A model generated the notes under the pieces. It was not told the origin of the DNA. It did no database searches and saw nothing but the letters and a program-made list of their open reading frames with translations. A stretch of 64,000 nt of DNA from SSF14 sp037045585. Its GTDB lineage: Bacteria > Actinomycetota > Acidimicrobiia > Acidimicrobiales > Microtrichaceae. The position numbers and the translations under genes are program-made. Every line of letters begins with the position of its first letter. Position 1 is the stretch's first letter. Below are positions 7,281 through 16,566 of the stretch, in pieces. The DNA is taken from positions 62,001-126,000 of the forward strand of contig JBAOIR010000007.1 of assembly GCA_037045585.1 (NCBI GenBank), read 5' to 3'.

Positions 7281-8903
7281 CTAGTTGGAACCCTCGTCCT
7301 CCGAGGCCTTCTTGTCGCCCTTGCCGCACTTGGCGTTCTCGCAGTCGGTGACGGAGAGCCGCGCGAGCGCCGTCAGGCCCTCGTTGCTGTACAAGCGGAT
7401 CCGGTACGTGCCGGCGTCATCGGCGGTCACGGTCGTCACGGCGTCGAGTCCGTAGAGTCCTTCGTCGCTGTCGTCGACGAGCTCGATGCCCTCGGCCGAC
7501 TCCGGACTGAAGTTCGCCACCGGCGTGAGCACAACGCCGGGATCGATGACGGCGAACGCCATGTCCGACTGCGGTGACTCGGCGCGGATCTCGACCTTCT
7601 GGCCCGCTTCGAGGTCGAGCAGGTAATCGGCTGCGGACTCGTAGGTGGGGATCACCCGGTCGACGACGTCACCCACCTCGATCGGCTGTTCGCTGAGCTT
7701 CGTCGTGAGCGGAACGGCCGGGATGCTCGACGTGAACGCCACCGTGATCGAGTCGGTGGACAGCGGTGCCACGATGCCGATGTAGACGTCCTCGTCGGCG
7801 GGGATCTCGACGGAGAACACCCCGGGCGACGTCTCGGGCTTCATGGCCTTCTCGTCGACGCCGTACGCGGTCGGGTCGGGCAACTCGTCGGGCTTGCCGC
7901 CGGTCGCTGCGGCCACCTGCTTCATGAGCTCGGCCATCAACAGCGGGGTGTTGTGGCTGACGGCGAGCGAGCTGTCCGACAGGTTGGTGGAGATGTCCAC
8001 CGTCACGACGTCGGTGTGATCGACGGTGAAGTCGAGGGTTCGATCGTCGTCGGACGAGGGGATGAACAGCTGCTGGTAGTCCGATGCCCCCGACACCGTC
8101 AGCGTGCCGCTCTTCACCATGTCGTCGGTCTCGACCCGTGGCACCGCCGGATACTCGTCGTCGCCCTTCCCGGCGAGGATGCGGGCAATGGCCTCGTCGA
8201 CGTCCCCACCGGAGAGCACGAGTGCGAACTCGTCATCGGCGAACGAGAGTCCGGAGATGCCGATCAGGTGGCCGGCGGCGTCGAACAACGGCCCACCGGA
8301 CTGCCCACCAGCGATGGACGCGTCGGTCTGGAAGTAGGTCTGCTCGAACGCCTTCACCTTCCGAGTCCGGCTGACGATGCCGCTGGCGATCGTTGCCTCG
8401 AGGTCCTCGGGATCGTCGGTGCTGACCTCGCCGGGGAACCCGACGAGGTAGACGTCGTCGCCGCGCTCCACAGCGGCCTCGGGGTCGATCGGCAGGGGCG
8501 ACGGGACCTTCTTGCCGTCGAACGGACCGACCAGCGCGATGTCGGCGCCGGCGTCGATGCCGAGGACCGGGAGGGCGTCGTAGCGCTCACCGCCCACGGT
8601 GACGTCGGCCGTGGCGAACGGATCGACCACGTGGGCGTTGGTGAGGACGTAGCGGTCACCGTCGCGCTCGATGACCACGCCGGTGCCGGAAGCGTCCTCG
8701 TTCTCGACGTACGCCACGGACCCCTCGGCGCAACGCAGCAGCGCCTTCGCTGCCTTCTCGCCGGTCTTGGGAGCGCAGGCAGCGGGAGCGGTGGTTGTGG
8801 TCGTCGACGACGACGACTTGCCGGAGGTACACGCCACGGAACCGACGAGGCCGATCAGAACGAGCGCCGCTCCGGCGCGGCGAAGGTGAGTGCGGGGAAG
8901 CAT
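7281..8903 (-). CDS. Trypsin-like serine protease lipoprotein
   Basis: A 540-residue predicted lipoprotein. A signal peptide with lipobox LVGSVAC ends at about residue 26, then a Ser/Thr-rich linker, then a chymotrypsin-fold domain with His in VLTNAHVVD, Asp in DIALVG and Ser in GGQSGGPLF. About 300 further residues have no clear catalytic motif, are beta-rich and Asp-rich, and could be repeated sandwich domains. A Cys pair near the end (TDCENAKCG) may form a disulfide. It should act outside the membrane in envelope proteolysis or quality control. The ATG at 8903 puts the lipobox at the right distance; a longer frame starting at 8942 would not. Confidence 0.85.
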   Translation of the reverse strand: MLPRTHLRRAGAALVLIGLVGSVACTSGKSSSSTTTTTAPAACAPKTGEKAAKALLRCAEGSVAYVENEDASGTGVVIERDGDRYVLTNAHVVDPFATADVTVGGERYDALPVLGIDAGADIALVGPFDGKKVPSPLPIDPEAAVERGDDVYLVGFPGEVSTDDPEDLEATIASGIVSRTRKVKAFEQTYFQTDASIAGGQSGGPLFDAAGHLIGISGLSFADDEFALVLSGGDVDEAIARILAGKGDDEYPAVPRVETDDMVKSGTLTVSGASDYQQLFIPSSDDDRTLDFTVDHTDVVTVDISTNLSDSSLAVSHNTPLLMAELMKQVAAATGGKPDELPDPTAYGVDEKAMKPETSPGVFSVEIPADEDVYIGIVAPLSTDSITVAFTSSIPAVPLTTKLSEQPIEVGDVVDRVIPTYESAADYLLDLEAGQKVEIRAESPQSDMAFAVIDPGVVLTPVANFSPESAEGIELVDDSDEGLYGLDAVTTVTADDAGTYRIRLYSNEGLTALARLSVTDCENAKCGKGDKKASEDEGSN

Positions 8904-8963
8904 GCTGCCGACGCTATCCGGGCTTCGGTGAAAACCGATCACCCGCTGCCCACGGGAGCCCGG

Positions 8964-10292
8964 TCAGGTGTCGGGCCCGACCAACGACGTGACCCGGGAG
9001 CCGGAGAAGACCTGCCCGGCGACGCGCCGGACGTCGTCGTGGGTCACGGCCTCGACGGCATCGAGCGACTCGCGGATCGGGATGTGGCGCCCGTGGGTGA
9101 GCACCGCCGAGCCAAGGCGACTCATTCGCGAGGACGAATCCTCGAGGGCCATCAGCATCGAGCCACTGAGGTAGCCCTTCGCGACGGCGAGCTCCTCGTC
9201 ATCGATGCCGTCCGCGACGATCGCGGCGATCGTCTCGTCGATGATGGTCGCCACCTCGCTCAGGTGTTCAGGACCCGTGGCGCAGTACACGGTCTGGGTG
9301 CCGGCATCCAGGTTGGACGCGGCCATCGACGACACCGAGTAGGCCAGGCCCCGACGTTCTCGAATCTCCTCGTGGAGTCGACTCGAGGGTCCGTCGCCGA
9401 GGGCGTGGTTCATCACCCCGAGTGGCACCCGGTCACCGTCGAGCGCCGTGACACCACGCCAGCCGAGGGCGAGGTGCACCTGTTCGATCGGCCGCCGTGC
9501 CTCCACCAGCCCCGTCATCGACGAGCCCGGGGGAACCCGGTCGGGTCGCTCGCCGTCGACCGCCCCATCGAACCGTGCGTCGATCGCCGCTGCAACCAGG
9601 TCGTGGTCGACTGCTCCCGCAACGGCGAACACGAGGTTCGATGGCCGGTACCACCGATGGTGGAAGCCGGCGATCTCATCGGCCGTCATCCGCTCGAGCG
9701 TGTCGGGATCGCCCAGGGTCTCGCGACCGAGTGAGTGGCCGACGAACATGGCCTCCGCCAGGTTCATGAAGACCACGTCGTCGGGGCTGTCGAGCGCTCC
9801 GTCGAGCTCGCCGAGGATGACGTTGCGTTCGATCTCGACGTCCGCCGGGTCGAACCGGGGGCTGGCGATCACCTCGCACAACAGGTCGGTGGCGAACTGC
9901 GCATGGGCAGCCGGAACCCGTACATAGAACACCGTCGACTCACGGACGGTGTACGCGTTGAAGTCGCCCCCGACGGCGTCGACGGCGCGGTTGATCTCAC
10001 GGGCAGTGCGTCGCAGCGTGCCCTTGAACAGCAGGTGTTCGAGGAAGTGCGATGCCCCGGCGAGCTCGGATGGCTCGTCGCGGCTCCCCACTCCCACGAA
10101 ACATGCGATCGCGACCGACTGGCTGTGCGCCATGGGGTCGGTCGCAACCCGAACTCCCGACGACAGCACCGACACGCGGACACCGGCATCGAGCGCGGCA
10201 ACGTCCACCGCCCCTGCCGAAGGCAGGAGCAGTGGACGATCCGACGTGGTGGAACCTGTCAAACGAGGCTCGTCATCGGAGCCACTCGGCAC
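8964..10292 (-). CDS. M16 family zinc metallopeptidase (processing-peptidase-like)
   Basis: 442 residues in the two-half M16B arrangement. The inverted zinc motif HFLEHLLFKG is at about residues 82-91, with the distal Glu about 75 residues later in EIERNVILGE. The second half carries the RRGLAYSV segment typical of the family. These enzymes degrade peptides in a closed chamber. The gene starts with GTG 2 bp after the pnp stop; rpsO-pnp-M16 is a conserved actinobacterial order. The function is known only at family level. Confidence 0.92.
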   Translation of the reverse strand: MPSGSDDEPRLTGSTTSDRPLLLPSAGAVDVAALDAGVRVSVLSSGVRVATDPMAHSQSVAIACFVGVGSRDEPSELAGASHFLEHLLFKGTLRRTAREINRAVDAVGGDFNAYTVRESTVFYVRVPAAHAQFATDLLCEVIASPRFDPADVEIERNVILGELDGALDSPDDVVFMNLAEAMFVGHSLGRETLGDPDTLERMTADEIAGFHHRWYRPSNLVFAVAGAVDHDLVAAAIDARFDGAVDGERPDRVPPGSSMTGLVEARRPIEQVHLALGWRGVTALDGDRVPLGVMNHALGDGPSSRLHEEIRERRGLAYSVSSMAASNLDAGTQTVYCATGPEHLSEVATIIDETIAAIVADGIDDEELAVAKGYLSGSMLMALEDSSSRMSRLGSAVLTHGRHIPIRESLDAVEAVTHDDVRRVAGQVFSGSRVTSLVGPDT

Positions 10293-10294
10293 TG

Positions 10295-12808
10295 TCAGCG
10301 CCGGCGAGGACGACGGGCACGGTTGCGGTCACGACCGCCGCCGCCACCGGCACCGGCACCGACGCCCTTGGCGACGGGACCGAGCTCACCTTGGGCCTCG
10401 CGGGTCTTCTCGTCCTGGAAGTCCTCGAACGAGACGAGCACGGCGTCGCCCGACTCCGACGGAGCAGGCTCATCGCTCACGGACGCCGACGCCGCACCGC
10501 GAGGACGGCCACCCGAGGCCGAGGCGGACCCAGCATCGTCCTGGTGACGCGACGCGGTCTCGGCGCTGACACCCTCGCTGGCCGCTCCAGCGGCCTCAGC
10601 TTTTGGGTCGGACCCACCGTCTGCCGCATCGGAGGCAGTCGGTCGGAGGCTGATCTTGCCGTTGGGATCGATGTCCTCGACCCGCACCTCGATCTCGTCG
10701 CCGAGGCTGAGTACCGACTCGACCGAGTCGATGCGCTTGCCGCCGCCGAGCTTGGAGATGTGCACCAGACCATCACGCCCCGGAAGGATGTTGACGAAGG
10801 CACCGAACTTGGTGATGTTGACCACCTTGCCCTGGTACACCTCGCCCACACCCGCGGTCGGCGGGTTGAGGATGAGACGGATCTGGCGCTCGGCCTCGGT
10901 CACGCACGCCGGGTCGACCGCAGCGATCGACACGATGCCGACCATGCCGTCGTCGTCGACGGAGATGTTGGCGCCGGTCTCGGCCTGGATGGCGTTGATG
11001 ACCTTGCCCTTCGGGCCGATGATCTCGCCGATCTTGTCGGCGGGGATCTCGAAGCTCACGATCTTGGGAGCGTTCGGGGAGACCTCGGAGCGGTTCTCGG
11101 GGATGGCGGTGGCCATGACCTCGAGGATCGCGAGGCGGGCTTCCTTGGCCTGCTCGAGGGCAGCCGACAACACGTCGGCGGGGATGCCGTCGATCTTGGT
11201 GTCGAGCTGGAGCGCCGTCACGAACTCGGCCGTGCCGGCCACCTTGAAGTCCATGTCGCCGTAGGCATCCTCGGCGCCGAGGATGTCGGTGAGGGTCGTG
11301 TACTTGCCTTCGGCGAACACGAGGCCCATGGCGATGCCGGCGACCGGCGCCCGCAGGGGCACACCGGCGTCCATCATCGACAGGGTCGAGCCGCAGACCG
11401 ACGCCATCGATGTCGAGCCGTTCGAGGCCAGCACGTCGGACACGCAGCGGATCACGTAGGGGAACTCGGCCATCGGCGGGACGACCGGCAGCAGGGCGCG
11501 CTCGGCGAGCAGGCCATGGCCGATCTCACGACGCTTCGGCCCACGCATGAAGCCCGTCTCACCCGTCGAGAACGGCGGGAAGTTGTAGTGGTGCATGTAG
11601 CGCTTCGACGTCAGCGGCGTGATGCCGTCGATCATCTGATCCATCTTGCCCATGGCGAGGGTGGCCACGTTGAGGACCTGGGTCTCGCCACGCTGGAACA
11701 GGCCCGAGCCGTGCGCGGTGGGCACGTAGCCGACCTCGGCCGAGAGCGGGCGGAGGTCGCGGGTGCCGCGGCCGTCGATGCGGGCACCGTCGTTGACGAT
11801 GCGGCTGCGGACGGTGGCCTTGGTGAGCGACTTGAACGCCGCCTTGAGCTGCTTGAGCGCCAGTGCGGCGTCGCCGCCGGCGAACTGGTCGATGAGCGCA
11901 CCGACGGTCTCGTCACGAAGGGCGCCTTCGGCCGCCGTGCGATCGTGCTTGTCGGCGATCGTCATGATCTCGGAGATCTTGGCGCCGGCAGCGTCGGACA
12001 CGGCCGAGTACTGCTCGTCGGTGTAGTCGACCTGCACCGGGAAATCCATCACGGACTTCTTGCCGCCGGATGCCTCGATCAGCTGGTTCTGCAGGGCGAT
12101 GGCTTCCTTGATCCACTGCTTGGAGGCCTGGAGGCCGGCAGCGAGGGCAGCTTCGTCGACCTTGGGGGCGCCGTCGCTGTAGAACTCCCAGCTGTTCTCG
12201 GTGCCACCGGCCTCGACCATCATCACGGCAACATCGCCGTCGGCGAGCTCGCGCCCGGCGACGACCATCTCGAAGACGGAGGTCTCGCCCTCCTGGTAGG
12301 TCGGGTGTGCGACCCATTCGCCGCCCACGTCGTAGGCGATGCGCACGGCGCCGATCGGGCCGTCGAAGGGAACGTCGGAGATCATCAGCGCTGCGGAGGC
12401 GGCGTTGATGGCCAGCACGTCGTGGGGGTTCTCCATGTCGGCGGCGATGACGGTGCCGACGATGTGGACCTCGTTGCGGAAGCCCTCGGGGAACGACGGG
12501 CGCAGCGGCCGGTCGATGAGGCGGCAGGTCAGGATCGCCTGGTCGGAGGACTTGCCCTCACGCCGGAAGAACGAGCCGGGGATCTTGCCCGCAGCGTACG
12601 AGCGCTCTTCGATGTCGACGGTCAGGGGGAAGAAGTCGATGCCGTCACGCACGCCCTTGGCGGCGGTGGCGGTCACGAGGATCTGGGTGTCACCGATCGC
12701 GGCGAGCACGGCGCCGCCGGCGAGCGAAGCAAGCTTGCCCGTCTCGAACGACATGGTCTTGGTCTCGTCTCCACCAACGGTGGATTCGACACGAATGGCG
12801 TCTGCCAT
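10295..12808 (-). CDS. pnp: Polyribonucleotide nucleotidyltransferase (PNPase)
   Basis: 837 residues: two RNase PH domains around an alpha-helical linker, then a KH domain (IGEIIGPKGKVINAI) and an S1 domain (GKVVNITKFGAFVNILPG). PNPase degrades mRNA 3'-5' using phosphate and can add tails in reverse. After the S1 domain comes an unusual tail of about 110 residues, first Ala/Ser/Glu-rich and ending in a Gly run and RDRNRARRPRRR, probably RNA-binding. I chose the ATG at 12808 (MADAIRVES) because it gives the family N-terminus; the frame stays open upstream by chance. The M16 gene follows at once. Confidence 0.96.
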   Translation of the reverse strand: MADAIRVESTVGGDETKTMSFETGKLASLAGGAVLAAIGDTQILVTATAAKGVRDGIDFFPLTVDIEERSYAAGKIPGSFFRREGKSSDQAILTCRLIDRPLRPSFPEGFRNEVHIVGTVIAADMENPHDVLAINAASAALMISDVPFDGPIGAVRIAYDVGGEWVAHPTYQEGETSVFEMVVAGRELADGDVAVMMVEAGGTENSWEFYSDGAPKVDEAALAAGLQASKQWIKEAIALQNQLIEASGGKKSVMDFPVQVDYTDEQYSAVSDAAGAKISEIMTIADKHDRTAAEGALRDETVGALIDQFAGGDAALALKQLKAAFKSLTKATVRSRIVNDGARIDGRGTRDLRPLSAEVGYVPTAHGSGLFQRGETQVLNVATLAMGKMDQMIDGITPLTSKRYMHHYNFPPFSTGETGFMRGPKRREIGHGLLAERALLPVVPPMAEFPYVIRCVSDVLASNGSTSMASVCGSTLSMMDAGVPLRAPVAGIAMGLVFAEGKYTTLTDILGAEDAYGDMDFKVAGTAEFVTALQLDTKIDGIPADVLSAALEQAKEARLAILEVMATAIPENRSEVSPNAPKIVSFEIPADKIGEIIGPKGKVINAIQAETGANISVDDDGMVGIVSIAAVDPACVTEAERQIRLILNPPTAGVGEVYQGKVVNITKFGAFVNILPGRDGLVHISKLGGGKRIDSVESVLSLGDEIEVRVEDIDPNGKISLRPTASDAADGGSDPKAEAAGAASEGVSAETASRHQDDAGSASASGGRPRGAASASVSDEPAPSESGDAVLVSFEDFQDEKTREAQGELGPVAKGVGAGAGGGGGRDRNRARRPRRR

Positions 12809-13122
12809 TGTGGTCTCACTCTCTGTCTGGCGGACGCCCCGAGTGGGCATGGTCCGCATCTGTGAGAGATGTGTGTGGTTGACCAGTTCCCAGTTGTCGT
12901 TGTCCGAACTCGCTGTGCCCACTCGTCGATGGCGATCGGACGGGGTGAGGCGAGCGGTGGCTCGGGCAGCGGCGACCAGGCACTGATCGGCATGGTCACA
13001 TCTCTGGGTGTTCAGGCTACCCCACATGTGGCCCAAGCGTGGGGAGCCCCGGAAAACGACGAACTCCCGACGTGAAACCCGCAACTGGCGGGTTCCCCGT
13101 CGGGAGAACGATGCGAGTTTCG
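12809..13122 (-). other. Intergenic region between rpsO and pnp (314 bp)
   Basis: No gene is seen here. It holds the nested hairpin terminator of rpsO (13064-13106) and the pnp leader. The leader could pair locally and is a plausible site for RNase III or PNPase autoregulation as in other bacteria, but no specific site can be recognised. A candidate -10 box TAGCCT lies near 13015 without a convincing -35 box. Confidence 0.5.
13064..13106 (-). terminator. Rho-independent terminator after rpsO
   Basis: A nested stem: outer arms CTCCCGACG (13064-13072) and CGTCGGGAG (13098-13106), inner arms AACCCGC and GCGGGTT around loop AACTG. On the minus strand it is followed by a T-containing run (TTCGTCGTTTT). 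It starts 17 bp after the rpsO stop. Confidence 0.8.
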
Positions 13123-13401
13123 TCAGCGACGCAGGCCCAGCTCGGCCACGATGGCGCGGTAGCGCTCGATGTCGATCTCCTTGAGGTAGTCGAGGAAACG
13201 ACGGCGACGGCCGACCAGCATGAGGAGGCCACGACGGGAGTGGTGGTCCTTCTTGTGGTCCTTGAGGTGGGCGGTCAGGTGGTTGATGCGGTCGGTGAGG
13301 AGCGCGATCTGCACCTCGGGAGAACCGGTGTCGCCCTTGCCGCGGGCGTGCTTGGCGATCGTGTCGGCCTTGGCCGGAAGGTTGGCGGGGGGACGTGACA
13401 T
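13123..13401 (-). CDS. rpsO: 30S ribosomal protein S15
   Basis: 92 residues with the S15 pattern: an ARGKGDTGSPEVQIALLTDRI segment, HLKDHKKDHHSRRGLLMLV, and a C-terminus ending in EIDIERYRAIVAELGLRR. S15 binds 16S rRNA early in assembly of the small-subunit platform. The ATG at 13401 has GGAG-type pairing upstream (CAGGAGACTCCC). A likely promoter lies about 80 bp upstream and a strong terminator follows, so it is transcribed alone or with partial read-through into pnp. Confidence 0.96.
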   Translation of the reverse strand: MSRPPANLPAKADTIAKHARGKGDTGSPEVQIALLTDRINHLTAHLKDHKKDHHSRRGLLMLVGRRRRFLDYLKEIDIERYRAIVAELGLRR

Positions 13402-13480
13402 TGGGAGTCTCCTGAGGTGGGTATCGGACCCGGCCTCCCACACGCACAGCGCAGAGTGGGACGCACAAATTGACCGGTGA

Positions 13481-13486
13481 ACCCTA
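13481..13486 (-). promoter_or_regulatory. rpsO: Candidate -10 box for rpsO (TAGGGT)
   Basis: On the minus strand TAGGGT, a -10 form common in high-GC actinobacteria, lies 79 bp before the rpsO ATG. A weak TTCGGG is 19 bp further upstream. This is motif-based only. Confidence 0.4.
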
Positions 13487-13620
13487 CCAGAGCCGACCAC
13501 CATCTCCCGAACCTCGCCGCAAATGTGTCGCAGCACGATCGCGAGACCGTCAACCTCGCGGCGCGTTTCGCCGGGCGGCAGTCAGGCCCGGCGGTCATGC
13601 CGCGGCGCTCAACGCGGCGG

Positions 13621-14703
13621 TCAGTCGGCGATGGTCCAGCGGAACTTGGGGCGACGGTGACGACCGGCAACGGTGGTGACGTTGCTCGCCGGCGTGAGCT
13701 CGAAGATGCGAGCGTCGGGGCGGTAGAGCGCCCGCTCGATGTCGGAGAGCGTCGGCTCCTTGTCCGTCACTCCCCCACGGCGGATGGCCGCACGGCAGGC
13801 CTCGCCGAGGGTGCCCGGCAGGAGCTGGGCGACGATGCCGGGCAACGTCTCGGGATCACGCAGGAGCCACGAGTGGCCACCGCCCTTGATGGTGATGAGG
13901 GTGCCCTCCGTCCGCTCGGCCGCCTCGCGGGCCGTGCGGAACGGCACCGCGAGGTCACGGTCACCGTGCATCACGTACACCGGGACGTCCTCGTGTGCGA
14001 GCTCGTTGAGGGCGTACCGACTCGACCGGGACCGAAGGATCGACACCACCGGGCCCAACAGTCGCCACGGGTGGACGATGTCACCGACGATCGTCGGCAG
14101 GGCGAGCCGCAGGAACTTGATCGCCTGCCGGGGATCACGCCAGACGGGCAGGATCGTGATGGCGTCGACGGTGAGGGCCGCGCCCACGACACCCACGAGC
14201 GGCGGAGCCAGACGGAACGCGTAGACCATCTTGTCCCACGTGTCGCCGACGATCGCGTCGATGAGCATCACGGCGATCGTGCGCTCCGGACGCACCGCAG
14301 CGAGTTGGGTGACGAGACGACCCCCCATGGAGTGTCCGGCAAGGATGCACTGCTCGATGCCGAGGTCGTCGATGATGCGGCCGAGCAGCTCGCTGTAGGC
14401 CTTGAGGTCGGCGCCGTCGGCGGGGAGCCCGCGGGTGCCGCCGTGCCCGGCGGTGTCCACCGCGATGACCTTGAACCCCATCGACACGAGTCGGGACAAC
14501 GTCTCCGCGTACAGGAACCCCTCGACGGAGAATCCGTGCACGACCACGAGCGGGATGCCGGCACCGGCGACGGTGATGCCGACCGTGTGCCCGTCGGAGA
14601 TCGTGATGCGGTGCCGCGCCAGGCGCGGGGCGGCCACGGGAACGCCGTCGCCGGGCACACCCTCGGGGACCGGGCCGGGAATCGGCTCGACGACGTGGCT
14701 CAT
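13621..14703 (-). CDS. alpha/beta hydrolase fold protein
   Basis: 360 residues. The core has VVVHGFS (oxyanion region), the nucleophile elbow AGHSMGG at about residue 145, an acid in VMHGDRDLAVP and the His in KGGGHSWLL, which is a complete Ser-Asp-His triad. A C-terminal extension of about 60 residues is not part of the fold. The substrate cannot be inferred; the relatives are lipases, haloperoxidase-like enzymes and C-C hydrolases. The start overlaps the ribF stop as ATGA, so the two are translationally coupled. Confidence 0.85.
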   Translation of the reverse strand: MSHVVEPIPGPVPEGVPGDGVPVAAPRLARHRITISDGHTVGITVAGAGIPLVVVHGFSVEGFLYAETLSRLVSMGFKVIAVDTAGHGGTRGLPADGADLKAYSELLGRIIDDLGIEQCILAGHSMGGRLVTQLAAVRPERTIAVMLIDAIVGDTWDKMVYAFRLAPPLVGVVGAALTVDAITILPVWRDPRQAIKFLRLALPTIVGDIVHPWRLLGPVVSILRSRSSRYALNELAHEDVPVYVMHGDRDLAVPFRTAREAAERTEGTLITIKGGGHSWLLRDPETLPGIVAQLLPGTLGEACRAAIRRGGVTDKEPTLSDIERALYRPDARIFELTPASNVTTVAGRHRRPKFRWTIAD

Positions 14704-15656
14704 CGCGGCCTCAGGAGTTCGCTCGACGCCTGGCAGTCGATGGCCAGCTCCGCGGTCAATTCCTCGATGGTGTCGAACTTCCGGTCGCCCCGGAGTCGGT
14801 GCTCGAAATGGACCCTCACGTCTTCACCGTACAGATCCCCCTCCCAATCGAGGCAGTGCACCTCGAGCAGAGATGCCGGCTGGTCGTCGTAGAAGGTCGG
14901 CCGGGTACCCAGGTAGATCGCGGACGGCAACCGCTCCCCCGTCGGTCGTTCGAGGTGACCTGCGTAGATGCCGTCGGACGGCAGCAGGATCTCGCTCCGG
15001 ATGGCGACGTTGGCGGTCGGGAACCCGATGGTGCGGCCTCGTTTGTCGCCGTCGACGACGGGGCCCCGCATCTCGTGCGGGCGCCCGAGCATCGCGTTGG
15101 CGTCATCGAGGCGGCCCTCGACGAGCGCCCGGCGAATCGCCGTCGACGACACCTGGAGCTCGGGACGGGCGTCGGTCCAGTCGAGGCCGACGAGATGGTG
15201 GCCGATGACCTCGAAGCCGAGCTCCGCGCCCATCTCCTGCAGCATCGCGACGTTGCCGGAACGTCGGTGTCCGAAGTGGAAGTCCTCGCCGACCACCACG
15301 ACCTTCGCGCCGAGGCCCCCGACGAGCACGTCACGCACGAAGTGCTCCGCTGTTTCGCGGGCACGCTCCTCGTCGAAGTGCACGACGAGCGTTTGGTCGA
15401 TGCCGGTCTCGCCGAGCCGCTCGAGCTTCTGGTCGAGGTCGCACAGGAGCAACGGCGCGCTCTCGGGGCGGAGCACCTGGGCGGGGTGGCGGTCGAACGT
15501 CACGACCGTGGTGGTGAGCCCGGCCGCTGCGGCCCGGTCGAGCACGGAACTGATCAGTGCCTGGTGGCCGAGGTGGACACCGTCGTAGAACCCGATGCTC
15601 ACGACGCTGCCGGGGCCCGGCGCGGCGAGCTCGGTGAGGTCTCTGGCGATGCGCAT
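14700..15656 (-). CDS. ribF: Bifunctional riboflavin kinase/FAD synthetase
   Basis: 318 residues. The N-terminal adenylyltransferase domain has GFYDGVHLGHQ (the HxGH motif) and STAIRRALVEG (ISSTxxR-like). The C-terminal riboflavin kinase domain has GRTIGFPTANV. The enzyme converts riboflavin to FMN and then FAD in the cytoplasm. It lies directly after truB, the usual order, and its stop overlaps the hydrolase start. Identification is firm. Confidence 0.95.
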   Translation of the reverse strand: MRIARDLTELAAPGPGSVVSIGFYDGVHLGHQALISSVLDRAAAAGLTTTVVTFDRHPAQVLRPESAPLLLCDLDQKLERLGETGIDQTLVVHFDEERARETAEHFVRDVLVGGLGAKVVVVGEDFHFGHRRSGNVAMLQEMGAELGFEVIGHHLVGLDWTDARPELQVSSTAIRRALVEGRLDDANAMLGRPHEMRGPVVDGDKRGRTIGFPTANVAIRSEILLPSDGIYAGHLERPTGERLPSAIYLGTRPTFYDDQPASLLEVHCLDWEGDLYGEDVRVHFEHRLRGDRKFDTIEELTAELAIDCQASSELLRPR

Positions 15657-15667
15657 CGCGGCCGAAC

Positions 15668-16553
15668 CTACCCGACCAGTACCACGACCGGCTTGACCCG
15701 ACCGTCACCGAACGGTTCGTACATGGCCAGCAGCTCCCCGGTCGGCGACAGGATCGGCCACGGTCCGGTGCCGGCGACGCCCAACGCGGCGCTGTCCAGC
15801 ACGGCGCCGACACGGATCGCGGCTTCGGTCGCCTCGTCGACGCGGACGATCGGAAAGCCGCGAACCGCCTCCGCCATCGGGATCACCGTCACGTCCTCGA
15901 GGCTGGTCGCATCGGCGAGGGTGAACGCTCCGACCGACGTGCGGCGGAGCTTGCGCAGGTGCGCCCCACCGCCGAGGGCATGTCCGAGATCGGCGGCGAG
16001 GACCCGTACGTAGGTGCCCGACGAACAGTCGACGAACGCCCGGTAGACGAGCGGGTCGTCGGTCGGCTCGACGTCGTAGCGGTACACGGTGACCGGACGC
16101 GGCGGGCGATCGACCTCGATGCCCTTGCGCGCAAGTTCGTGGAGCCGCTTCCCGTCGATCTTGACCGCCGACACCATCGGCGGCACCTGTTGGATGTCGC
16201 CGGTGAGCTGCGCCGTCGCGGCCGTCGCCTCGGCGGGATCGACAGTCATGTCGTAGGTCGCCGTGACCTCGCCGGCGGCGTCCAGCGTGTTCGTCTCCGT
16301 GCCGAACACGATCTCGCACTCGTAGGACTTCGGCAGCAACTGCAGGAACCGCAGCAGCTTCGTCGCCCGGCCGACCCCAGGACCAGCACACCGGTGGCGT
16401 CGGGATCGAGCGTGCCGGAGTGCCCGACCTTGCGGGTTCCGAGGATGCCCGGGCCTTCGCGACCACGTCGTGGCTCGTCCAGCCTGCGTCCTTGTCGACG
16501 ATCGCTACCCCGTGGATGGGTCCATCGCCGGAGTCCTTGCCCCTTCGTCCCAT
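15668..16553 (-). CDS. truB: tRNA pseudouridine-55 synthase, frame-broken as read
   Basis: TruB makes pseudouridine 55 in the T-loop of tRNA. The start ATG 16553 gives MGRRGKDSG and DKDAGWTSHDVV. Then the frame must shift at the C run 16448-16450 to read GTRKVGHSGTLDPDATG with the catalytic Asp. It must shift again at the C run 16375-16378 to read GRATKLLRFLQLLPKSYECEI and on to the stop at 15668. Each break is repaired by adding one base to a short G/C run, giving 295 residues, the normal length. Two such breaks in one conserved gene look like sequence errors. Its start overlaps an alternative rbfA stop by 1 base. Confidence 0.85.
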
Positions 16554-16566
16554 CAGAACGCGCCTG

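Noticed and set aside
10052..12865. Plus-strand open frame of 937 codons opposite pnp
   Set aside because: It is an antisense shadow of pnp with low-complexity His/Asp/Gly sequence and no domain.
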